A DNA stretch of 5,409 bases. Source: Chthoniobacter sp. (lineage in GTDB: Bacteria; Verrucomicrobiota; Verrucomicrobiia; Chthoniobacterales; Chthoniobacteraceae). Position 1 is the stretch's first letter; each line of letters begins with the position of its first letter. Below the pieces are notes generated by a model, which ran no database searches, had not been told where the DNA came from, and saw nothing but the letters and a program-made list of their open reading frames with translations. The stretch lies in the NCBI GenBank assembly GCA_025351065.1, contig JANXWQ010000615.1, forward strand, positions 1-5,409, given 5' to 3'. Below are positions 1 to 5,409 of the stretch, one piece after another. Position numbers and translations under genes: made by a program.

Positions 1-1
1 G

Positions 2-2239
2 CCGGAGAGCTACGATTTCCGGCTGACGGATGAATACATCGCTGCCGTGCGCGCGACGGGCGCGGAGCCGATCTACCGGCTCGGCGAAAGTATCGAGCAC
101 ACGAGCGTGAAGCGGTTTGCGCACCCTCCGGCGGACATGGAAAAATGGACGGCGATCTGCCTCGGCATCATCCGGCATTACAACGAGGGTTGGGCCAGCG
201 GATTTCATTACGGCATCCGCTATTGGGAGATTTGGAACGAGCCGGACAACCGGCCCGCGATGTGGAGCGGCTCGGACGACGACTATCTGCGGCTTTATCG
301 CACGGCTGCGACGGCGATCAAAAAAGCCTTCCCCGCAGTGAAGGTGGGCGGCCCCGCGCTCGGGGCGAGCGGGAGTTTTGTGAAGGGTGAATTCCAGCCG
401 ACGAAGTTCGCGACGGACTTTCTCGCGATGTGCCGGCAGCACAATGTGCCGCTGAATTTCTTCTCCTGGCATTGCTACACCGCCGATCCCTCGGAATTGG
501 TCGCCCGCGCCCGCGCCATCCGGCGGCTGTTGGATTCGGCGGGCTTCGACCTCACGGAGAGTCATCTCAACGAGTGGAACTACCTCCCCGGAAATTCGTG
601 GAAGCCGCTGATGGGCAAAGCCACTCCGGGCGAGCGGCAGCGCGCTTGTGCGGAAATGGCGGGCGCCGGAGGTGCGGCGTTCATCGCCGCGTCGCTCATC
701 GAGTTGCAAGACGTGCCACTGGATGTCGCGAATTTCTTCCACGGTGAACTCGGCAACTTCGGTATCTTCACGGAACAAGGCGAGCCGCAAAAAGCATGGC
801 AGGCGCTGCGCGCGTTTCGCGGCGTGCTGGACACGCCTCGCCGCGTGGAGTCGCGCGGCGCGGTCGCTGGGAAACTCGCGATCACCGCCGGGAGCAGCGC
901 GGACGGGCGCGAGGCGTCCATTCTTGTCAGCAATTTCTCCGACTCGCGCGAGGAGTTCTCGCTGCGCTGGAGCGGCTTTGCGTGGACGGGCGGCGTGACG
1001 GCGGAGGTTCGTGTGGTGGATGCAGGCAGCGATTTTCAAAATGCGCGCACCGAGACGCTGGCGAGTGACGGCGCTTCGTTGCGGCTGAAATTGAAAGCGC
1101 CCGCCGTGGCGCTGATCCGCCTCAAACCAAGCGCCGGAGCCGATGCGCGCTCCACGCTCTCGATTCACTCGCCGGCAAATCGGCTCGTCTTTCAACGCGA
1201 CCAGTCAGGCCGCGCGACGATCCTCGTGGCCGGAAATTGCGCGTGGCCCGGCTCGAAGATCGAGGCGCGGCTGACCGATCTGGCGACAGGCACCGCACAC
1301 GAATGGCACGCCGTCGGAGCCGTGCAGCCGGATTTCACCTATCGTGGAAGTCTTGCCGCTTCCGCCGGCTGGTATGCGCTCGAAGCCCGCGTGCATGGCG
1401 GAGAGCCGGCGGCCAGGGCTCGGGTCCAGCGCGTCGGAATCGGCGAGGTTTTCGTCGTCGTCGGCCACTCGGTCGCGCACGGCGGGCTGATCAATTTGCC
1501 CGGCGCGGAGGATGACCGCGTGAATACCATCGCGCTACCCGGCGGCGACCCGGACACGCAACGCCGCTACAAATCCAGCGGCGATCCGTCGCTCCTGCCG
1601 GAGATAGTCGGCAGGCATTTCGATGCCAACGTGCAGCCCGCGCCCGCAGGCAATGGCACCTACTTTTGGGCGGCCTTTGCCGAGCATGTCGCGCGGGCGC
1701 AAAACGTCCCGGTGCTGCTGCTGAATGCAGCCTTTGGCGGGACGAGCCTGGAGCATTGGGCAAAGTCCGCGCGCGGCGAAATGTTCGAGCATCCCTTTGT
1801 GAATGCCGCGGCGCGGATGCCCTACATCCGCCTCGAACACGCGCTTAAAAAATACTGCGCCGTCACGGGCCTGCGGGCGATTCTCGCCGACCAAGGGCAG
1901 AACGACTGGCCCGAGCGCGATGAGCAGAAAATCTTCGCGAACTACCAGGCTTGGATCGAGAGGGCGCGGCAGGACGCGGGGTTTCCAAATCTCGCCGTGG
2001 TCGTGAACCGCCAGTCGCCGCCGGACAGCTTCGGCCAAATTCGCCGCGTGCAGGAACGCGTCATCCGCGAGCACCCGCACTGCTTTGCTGGAGCCGACTA
2101 CGACACGCTCGCAAAGGAAGACACCACGGACCGCGTGCATCTCAGCGAATCCGGCGAACGCAAAGCCGCAGGCCTGTGGGCCGAAGCGCTGAATGGTGAA
2201 TTTTTCAAAGCCGCTGAGCCGCTCACGGCGAAACCATGA
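2..2239 (+). CDS. GH39-like glycoside hydrolase fused to SGNH (sialate O-acetylesterase-like) esterase, 5' partial
   Basis: The frame is open to the left edge, so the true start lies outside; GTG at 47 is only the first possible start codon here. 745 residues are visible (numbered from the GTG below). The N-terminal part is a clan GH-A barrel like GH39: WEIWNEPD holds the presumed acid/base Glu65, then a VGGPALG strand, then NEWNY with the presumed nucleophile Glu176, 111 residues on, as expected for the family. A beta-sandwich follows (about 268-363). A second Ig-like domain (about 369-465) leads into an SGNH hydrolase: GHS with Ser475, GGTS at 564-567, GQND with Asn619, and DRVH with Asp695 and His698. 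Family knowledge suggests cleavage of a glycan backbone or side chain plus removal of acyl groups. The substrate cannot be read from sequence. Secretion is likely but the signal peptide is not in view. The stop is TGA at 2237-2239. The GH39 assignment is firm at clan level, less so at family level. Confidence 0.9.
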   Translation, partial: PESYDFRLTDEYIAAVRATGAEPIYRLGESIEHTSVKRFAHPPADMEKWTAICLGIIRHYNEGWASGFHYGIRYWEIWNEPDNRPAMWSGSDDDYLRLYRTAATAIKKAFPAVKVGGPALGASGSFVKGEFQPTKFATDFLAMCRQHNVPLNFFSWHCYTADPSELVARARAIRRLLDSAGFDLTESHLNEWNYLPGNSWKPLMGKATPGERQRACAEMAGAGGAAFIAASLIELQDVPLDVANFFHGELGNFGIFTEQGEPQKAWQALRAFRGVLDTPRRVESRGAVAGKLAITAGSSADGREASILVSNFSDSREEFSLRWSGFAWTGGVTAEVRVVDAGSDFQNARTETLASDGASLRLKLKAPAVALIRLKPSAGADARSTLSIHSPANRLVFQRDQSGRATILVAGNCAWPGSKIEARLTDLATGTAHEWHAVGAVQPDFTYRGSLAASAGWYALEARVHGGEPAARARVQRVGIGEVFVVVGHSVAHGGLINLPGAEDDRVNTIALPGGDPDTQRRYKSSGDPSLLPEIVGRHFDANVQPAPAGNGTYFWAAFAEHVARAQNVPVLLLNAAFGGTSLEHWAKSARGEMFEHPFVNAAARMPYIRLEHALKKYCAVTGLRAILADQGQNDWPERDEQKIFANYQAWIERARQDAGFPNLAVVVNRQSPPDSFGQIRRVQERVIREHPHCFAGADYDTLAKEDTTDRVHLSESGERKAAGLWAEALNGEFFKAAEPLTAKP

Positions 2240-2325
2240 GGGGCAAAAGTAACCCTCGCTAAGGTCGTTCGCGCAGGTGGGAGCCAGCGAATCGGACTCT
2301 TTGATCAGCGGTTCTTGACACTTAG

Positions 2326-2820
2326 TTGAGGATGACTTTCACCCTGAGCCAGACATCGCACTCTCGCGCCAGCCGACACCTGCCGATCACTGACAGCGAG
2401 CGGCATACACAAGGACAGCGACGAAACGGGGACGTTGACGTGTCCCAGCCCGGACCAGATGCTCGCGCGTTCGAGGGGCTGAGCGACGACGAGCCAAAGG
2501 CCAACCCGGTCTATGCGGAGAAGCTGGTGCGGCTCGCGGCGGACTTGACGACGGCGAACGCGGACGCAGTCACGGCGCTCAACGCCCGTTTGCCCAACGC
2601 CACCACCACGGCGGCACCCCGCTCGCCGGAGCCGACGCTCAAGTTGAAACGCGATCTCGAGAAGAAAGTCCAGGACGCGCAACTCGCGATCGATAAGAAG
2701 CTTTTTGAGCGCTATTGGGGCCAGGCGGTTTTCGGCTACAGCGGGCCGACGCCGACGAGCGACGGCAAGTGGCTGGGCGTCTCGCCCCACTTATCCGACT
2801 ACCCCGACGACGCCAAATAA
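2326..2820 (+). CDS. Hypothetical protein, possibly the 3' remnant of a longer gene
   Basis: I do not recognise this protein. The frame opens with TTG (2326) or ATG (2332), with a GTG alternative at 2440. No well-spaced ribosome site precedes the first two. Residues from about 50 onward look truly coding: GC-rich third positions, a lysine-rich helical or coiled-coil stretch (about 122-145, KRDLEKKVQDAQLAIDKK), then an aromatic segment (FERYWGQAVFGYSG) and an acidic end. Residues 1-48 have mixed codon use and no recognisable pattern, so the real coding part may begin near 2440-2480. The segment SDDEPKANPVYAEKL followed by a helix vaguely recalls sulfatase C-termini, but the rest does not, so I make no functional call. 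It lies 86 bases after the GH39/esterase gene on the same strand and converges on the minus-strand gene ending at 2906. It could be a small gene, a degraded 3' end, or a recombination scar. Confidence 0.4.
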   Translation: MRMTFTLSQTSHSRASRHLPITDSERHTQGQRRNGDVDVSQPGPDARAFEGLSDDEPKANPVYAEKLVRLAADLTTANADAVTALNARLPNATTTAAPRSPEPTLKLKRDLEKKVQDAQLAIDKKLFERYWGQAVFGYSGPTPTSDGKWLGVSPHLSDYPDDAK

Positions 2821-2869
2821 GGGCGTGGGGTGGAGACGGTGGGGTGCGGGTGATATGTCCTTCCTGCGG

Positions 2870-2894
2870 CAGCGGCACGCCGCCAGTGCCGCTG
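2870..2894. terminator. Hairpin in the convergent intergenic gap, possible weak bidirectional terminator
   Basis: An 8-bp perfect inverted repeat (CAGCGGCA at 2870-2877, TGCCGCTG at 2887-2894) encloses a 9-base loop. It sits between two convergent reading frames, 12 bases beyond the stop of the minus-strand gene and 50 bases beyond the plus-strand stop. That position suits transcription termination, but neither side has a T-tract, so it may be only a stable RNA 3' end or a chance result of high GC. Confidence 0.25.
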
Positions 2895-2905
2895 GCTGCG
2901 GCCAA

Positions 2906-3793
2906 TCAGGGATAGACCATGGTGACCTTCACGCTCGCACCGGGTTCCACTTTGACGATTTGCTCGGGAGCGTAGATGCGGCCGGTCGTGCTGGGATTGG
3001 GGTGGCTCTTGACGCGGTATTCGCCGGCGGGCATGCCGGCGAACTCATAGGTGCCGTCTGGCTTTACTTGGGCGCTCCCGCCCCAAGTGCCGATGCCGGA
3101 GCCTGCCTTGGGCTCGATCTCGACGAGGAGCGGGGCGTCCTCGAAGGTGGCGAGAGGCCGGCCGGATTTGTCCGTGACGGTCACTTGGACTTTGCCAGCG
3201 CGGTGGAGGATCAGCCGGACCACCACCGCGCCGCCGAGCGCCACCACCCCGGCCGCTGCGGCGCGCTCATCCTTTACGCGGACATTGGCGGGGACTTTGA
3301 TCTTGGACCAATCGACACCGCCGGCATGGAAGAAAACGTCGAGCCGCGGCGGATCGACGGGCTGGCGGAACTGCGGCTGATCCGAGCCGAAGAAACTCTT
3401 GGGATTGTTATAGAGTTGATTCCAGCTCGCGGGCACCCAGACGGTGAAGCTCCAGTCAAAGTGCGCGTCGTCGCCCAGAAACGGCGTCTCCCCGGAGCCG
3501 TCGTGGATGAACAAATCGAGAGCGGGGGCGCGGATCGCGGCGAAAGCCGTGAGCGCTTCCGCGAAAGCGGCGTCGTCCCCGCGGTAGAGGAACTGCCATT
3601 CGCCGCCGCCGATCGGCGGGCCTTCCCACCAGCCGAGGCGCGATTTGAGATTGGCGACGGCGAGAGCGCCCGCCGGCCAACCGGCATCGGTCACGGGCTC
3701 GCCTTTGCCGGTCATAATGAGCGCGAAGGTTGCGCCGGGCTGCAACAGCATCGCGCACACGAAGATTTGGAGGAGACGAAAAGACGTTTTCAT
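2906..3793 (-). CDS. Secreted protein with C-terminal carboxypeptidase-regulatory-like (Ig-fold) domain
   Basis: The product has 295 residues. A Sec signal peptide is clear: Lys2 and Arg6, a hydrophobic core (about 7-18), and a likely cut after TFA (Ala24), which places the protein outside the cytoplasm. Residues 25-180 form an unrecognised domain rich in Trp, Phe and Asp (for example GEWQFLYRGDD, DWSFTVWVPASWNQLY and VDWSKIKVPANVRVKDE) of a style I associate with Planctomycetota/Verrucomicrobiota conserved hypothetical proteins. Residues from about 183 to the end form a beta-sandwich of the carboxypeptidase regulatory-like type: VQVTVTDKSGRPL, DGTYEFAGMPAGEYRV, then a last strand ending in VTMVYP. 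Such domains commonly serve as structural or binding modules. No catalytic motif is visible. ATG at 3791-3793 is chosen because it gives the intact signal peptide; I see no Shine-Dalgarno match just upstream. It lies 122 bases after the small membrane gene in the same direction, so co-transcription is possible but unproven. Confidence 0.85.
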   Translation of the reverse strand: MKTSFRLLQIFVCAMLLQPGATFALIMTGKGEPVTDAGWPAGALAVANLKSRLGWWEGPPIGGGEWQFLYRGDDAAFAEALTAFAAIRAPALDLFIHDGSGETPFLGDDAHFDWSFTVWVPASWNQLYNNPKSFFGSDQPQFRQPVDPPRLDVFFHAGGVDWSKIKVPANVRVKDERAAAAGVVALGGAVVVRLILHRAGKVQVTVTDKSGRPLATFEDAPLLVEIEPKAGSGIGTWGGSAQVKPDGTYEFAGMPAGEYRVKSHPNPSTTGRIYAPEQIVKVEPGASVKVTMVYP

Positions 3794-3915
3794 AATGGGG
3801 ATTAGCCGCGCGCAAAAAAGCGCCGCGCACGCAGTTAAATGACGGGCGGCGGGGCGGGTTTCTTAGTCCACGAAGGGTGCCTGGGCCTTGGTACTCCGCG
3901 CCACGAAGCCGCGCC

Positions 3916-4257
3916 CTACGTCGGGTGCGGGTGCTCTACGGGATGCGGAGGGCTCGGCTTGTGCGGCGGGGCTGGCGGACGCGGAGGCGGGTTGGGAAGG
4001 TTTTTTGGGGGGGTGGCGTAGAAGGTTTCATCGTCGGGTTTTGGCATGCCCGGACGAGCGGCGGTGGCACGCGGCGGGATTGGCATTCCCGCGTCGTTCG
4101 CCCGGTGCATGAGGCCGCGGACACACTTCGCGCCGAGCAGGAGAATGAGGATGCCAAATATAAAGAAATTCGCGTGCTGGCGAACAACGACGGGCTGTTG
4201 AAATTGGAGGTCGCGGCGACCGACCATCCCGTGCTGCTTGAAGTAGAGGAAACGCAT
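3916..4257 (-). CDS. Small single-pass membrane protein with proline-rich C-terminus, function unknown
   Basis: The product has 113 residues. After a polar, basic N-terminus (1-28) comes one hydrophobic segment (about 29-46, ANFFIFGILILLLGAKCV), then a linker with M-P and P-P motifs (54-75) and a tail of repeated prolines (83-113). There is no cleavable signal peptide pattern, so the segment probably anchors the protein in the membrane, with the tail as an extended linker or a docking region. The start is supported by a GAAGG ribosome site six bases before the ATG. The opposite strand is also open (3877-4260), but it lacks a good start and its acidic end is what antisense of a hydrophobic helix produces. 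Codons 82-86 contain a C7A6 run, so the tail's frame depends on that run being correct. The gene follows a terminator, suggesting a separate transcript from the DUF1080 gene upstream. No function can be assigned. Confidence 0.65.
   Translation of the reverse strand: MRFLYFKQHGMVGRRDLQFQQPVVVRQHANFFIFGILILLLGAKCVRGLMHRANDAGMPIPPRATAARPGMPKPDDETFYATPPKNLPNPPPRPPAPPHKPSPPHPVEHPHPT
4001..4013 (-). other. C7A6 double homopolymer inside the small membrane gene
   Basis: On the coding strand the codons read ACC CCC CCA AAA AAC, so the run contains C CCA AAA, which fits the X XXY YYZ pattern of a -1 slippery heptamer. A -1 shift here would replace the proline-rich tail with a basic tail of similar length (KTFPTRLRVR and on), ending at a TAG at about 3936. 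It may equally be a sequencing-prone homopolymer with no function. The run is seen directly; slippage is inferred. Confidence 0.35.
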
Positions 4258-4263
4258 TGAACG

Positions 4264-4268
4264 CCTTC
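4264..4268 (-). promoter_or_regulatory. Ribosome binding site of the small membrane gene
   Basis: GAAGG on the minus strand sits six bases before the ATG at 4255-4257. It is the clearest Shine-Dalgarno match near any start in the window and is what decides the strand and start of this short gene. Confidence 0.55.
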
Positions 4269-4281
4269 AGTTGCCGCGGCA

Positions 4282-4316
4282 CAAAAGCCCCCGCTCCCAT
4301 TGCAGCGGCGGGGCTC
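4282..4316 (-). terminator. Probable intrinsic terminator after the DUF1080 gene
   Basis: Read on the minus strand, AGCCCCGCCGCT (4315-4304) pairs with AGCGGGGGCT (4295-4286) over ten base pairs with a small bulge, around an eight-base loop. The stem runs straight into a short T run (CTTTTG). It begins about 64 bases beyond the stop at 4380 and lies just before the start of the next minus-strand gene, so it would separate the two transcripts. The T run is short, so efficiency is uncertain. Confidence 0.6.
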
Positions 4317-4379
4317 AGCAAGTAGCGCCCGGCCGAGCATGAGGGGAGCTTGAACGCCCCGCTGGGCCAGGTCGCCCGG

Positions 4380-5409
4380 TCACGGTTTACTGGTTAGGAA
4401 TTTCAGCAGCTCGAAAGCTTTCTGCTCAGGCAGCGCTTCGAGCAGGCCGGGTGGCATCAACGATTGCGGGAGCTTTTGATGATCTTTGAGGTCGGCCTTG
4501 GCCACTACCACGGGTTCCGCCACGGAGCGCAGGCTAATGGCGGTGTCGGTTTCCTGCTCGATCAAGCCGGAGACGACCGTGCCGTCTTTCTTGGTGAGCA
4601 TGTGGAGTTGGAAGTTGTCCCCGACCACGGCGTTGGGATCGACGATGTTTTCGACGAAATAATCGACGCCGTTGCGCCACGATCCGGCGAGGTCCGGTCC
4701 GGCTTGCCGTCCGCTGCCAGTGGCTTGATCGAGACGACATCCGCCTCCAGCAGTCCGTCAGTTTTTCGCGCCTCATTGGCCGTCGGCGTCTGCTGTTTCA
4801 GCTTCGCGCGCTGCCCTTCGACTCCACCGAGTTTCTCCCAAGTCACCGCGCCCGGCGTCGGCGCCAACTCCTCGATGAGCACGTCTTTCACCTGCACGAT
4901 CGTGTTTCCGCCGCCATGCACTTGGATTCCGATCACCCCTTCGCCCGCGATTTCCGTCTCCTTCTCCTCATAGTCCACACCCTGCACGCCGTTGATCCAT
5001 GTCTGGATGCTATGGCCCTCCGCTTTGATCACATAATCGTTCCAGTCCGAAAGCTTGAGCGCCGGCCGCAGCGTGACGATGTCCGTTTTCACCAAAAGCC
5101 GATCGCGGCGGCCTTCGTCGTAGATCCCGCCATACCAATCGGGCTCAGCGTAGTCGCATTGGTAACCGCACACCTCGTGGCCGGTGGGATTGCGATGGGT
5201 GCGAATCTGCACGCCCGAATTGATGAAGCCGGTCTTGGGATCGCCGGTCAGCTTGATCTTCAGGCGCAGGATGAAATTCGCATACGAAGCCTTGGTGCAA
5301 AGAAAGTCATTACAGGGGATTTTGGCCGTGCCATCGCCCGCCGTGAGGCAGCCATCCTGCACGCTCCAAAGCATCGGCGGAGGCGCTTCCCAGCCATCCA
5401 GCGTCTTGC
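4380..5409 (-). pseudogene. DUF1080 / 3-keto-disaccharide hydrolase with C-terminal heme-binding domain, frameshifted and 5' partial
   Basis: The gene enters from the right edge: the frame is open there (KTLDGWEAPPPMLWSVQDG), the usual start of a DUF1080 (PF06439) domain, so the ATG at 5372-5374 is internal. The domain is well kept (from that Met: INSGVQIRTHRNPTGHE, GYQCDYAEPDWYGGIYDEGRR, SDWNDYVIKAEG), ending near residue 170. Members bind or hydrolyse sugars, including 3-keto-disaccharides, outside the cytoplasm. After a linker (WEKLGGVEGQ) the frame is lost between 4760 and 4727. The next part continues one frame over: QATGSGRQAGPDLAGSW, VDYFVENIVDPNAVVGDN, the TKKDGTVVSGLIEQETDTA strand, MPPGLLEALPEQ, LLKFLTSKP, stop TGA at 4380-4382. 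This matches the TIGR02603-type putative heme-binding domain, but CxxCH is not intact in any frame: where it should stand, the shifted frame reads Cys-Arg-Leu-Asp-Gln. The first frame alone would run on as nonsense to 4562. This is either a decayed gene or a sequence error. Domain identity is firm; gene status is not. Confidence 0.85.

Noticed and set aside
1535..2140. Minus-strand frame of 201 codons inside the GH39/esterase gene
   Set aside because: It lies entirely within the SGNH domain coding region, whose motifs are all on the plus strand. No domain is seen in the antisense product.
2238..2257. Possible terminator hairpin GAGGG / CCCTC right at the stop of the GH39/esterase gene
   Set aside because: Only five base pairs with a ten-base loop, overlapping the stop codon and with no T run after it.
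2315..2343. TTGACA that could be a -35 element before the short plus-strand frame
   Set aside because: No recognisable -10 hexamer follows at 16-18 bases, and the downstream frame's start is itself doubtful.
2856..2867. Zinc-ribbon-like CPSC motif in the convergent gap
   Set aside because: It is part of a short frame with no start, ribosome site or second metal-binding pair, and it overlaps the hairpin. It is most likely chance.
2705..3805. Long plus-strand open frame (366 codons) opposite the secreted-protein gene
   Set aside because: It is antisense to a gene with a clear signal peptide and Ig-like domain. Its composition (many Gly, Ala, Arg and Glu, with no domain) is typical of a GC-rich shadow frame.
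3804..3830. A6/T6 run flanked by GC-rich arms before the secreted-protein gene, possible terminator of the small membrane gene
   Set aside because: The arms pair imperfectly with the A/T run in the loop rather than after the stem, so it does not fit an intrinsic terminator in either direction.
3989..4013. G-tract cluster on the plus strand, possible G-quadruplex
   Set aside because: The loops are uneven (one of about ten bases) and the G runs are explained by proline codons of the minus-strand gene. No regulatory position is evident.
3877..4260. Plus-strand frame with a plausible acidic C-terminus opposite the small membrane gene
   Set aside because: The charged stretch is the expected antisense of a hydrophobic helix. 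Its front is Arg/Trp/Gly-rich noise and it lacks a good start, whereas the minus strand has a well-spaced ribosome site.
4464..4973. Plus-strand frame of 169 codons opposite the DUF1080 gene
   Set aside because: Antisense to a well-matched domain, ending in a Ser/Pro/Thr-rich shadow composition.

Overview
The window is GC-rich and reads like a chromosomal segment of a PVC-superphylum bacterium, most probably Verrucomicrobiota (Planctomycetota is the main alternative). The basis is the protein content: a sialate-O-acetylesterase-like SGNH domain with its own Ig-like front domain, a DUF1080 / 3-keto-disaccharide hydrolase domain joined to a 'Pirellula/Verrucomicrobium-type' putative heme-binding domain, and a secreted protein ending in a carboxypeptidase-regulatory-like sandwich. 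No RNA gene, CRISPR array, insertion sequence or phage gene could be supported. Taxonomy is inferred from protein style only.

Layout. On the plus strand, positions 2-2239 hold the 3' part of a large gene: a GH39-like glycoside hydrolase fused to an SGNH esterase. It enters from the left, so its start is not visible. After about 90 bases comes a short plus-strand reading frame (2326-2820). Its second half looks like real coding sequence, but its first half does not, so it may be the remnant of a longer gene. It faces a minus-strand group across an 85-base convergent gap that holds a small hairpin.

The minus-strand group, read right to left, has three genes. First is the DUF1080-heme-domain gene (5409 down to 4380), cut by the right edge and broken by a frameshift at its CxxCH heme motif. 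A good intrinsic terminator follows at about 4282-4316. Next is a small single-pass membrane protein with a proline-rich tail (4257-3916). Last is a secreted protein of 295 residues (3793-2906).

How the genes fit together. The GH39/esterase and the DUF1080 protein both point to extracytoplasmic carbohydrate breakdown: glycosidic cleavage, removal of ester groups, and hydrolysis of oxidised (3-keto) sugars. They lie on opposite strands with a terminator between the minus-strand units, so a single operon is not supported. The other proteins have no assigned role. The most useful observations are the two-enzyme fusion, the break exactly at the heme motif, and a C7A6 run in the small membrane gene that is either a sequencing risk or a slippery site. 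I see no convincing evidence of a wholly new system. The intergenic gaps at 2240-2325, 3794-3915 and 4258-4379 hold nothing else I can name.
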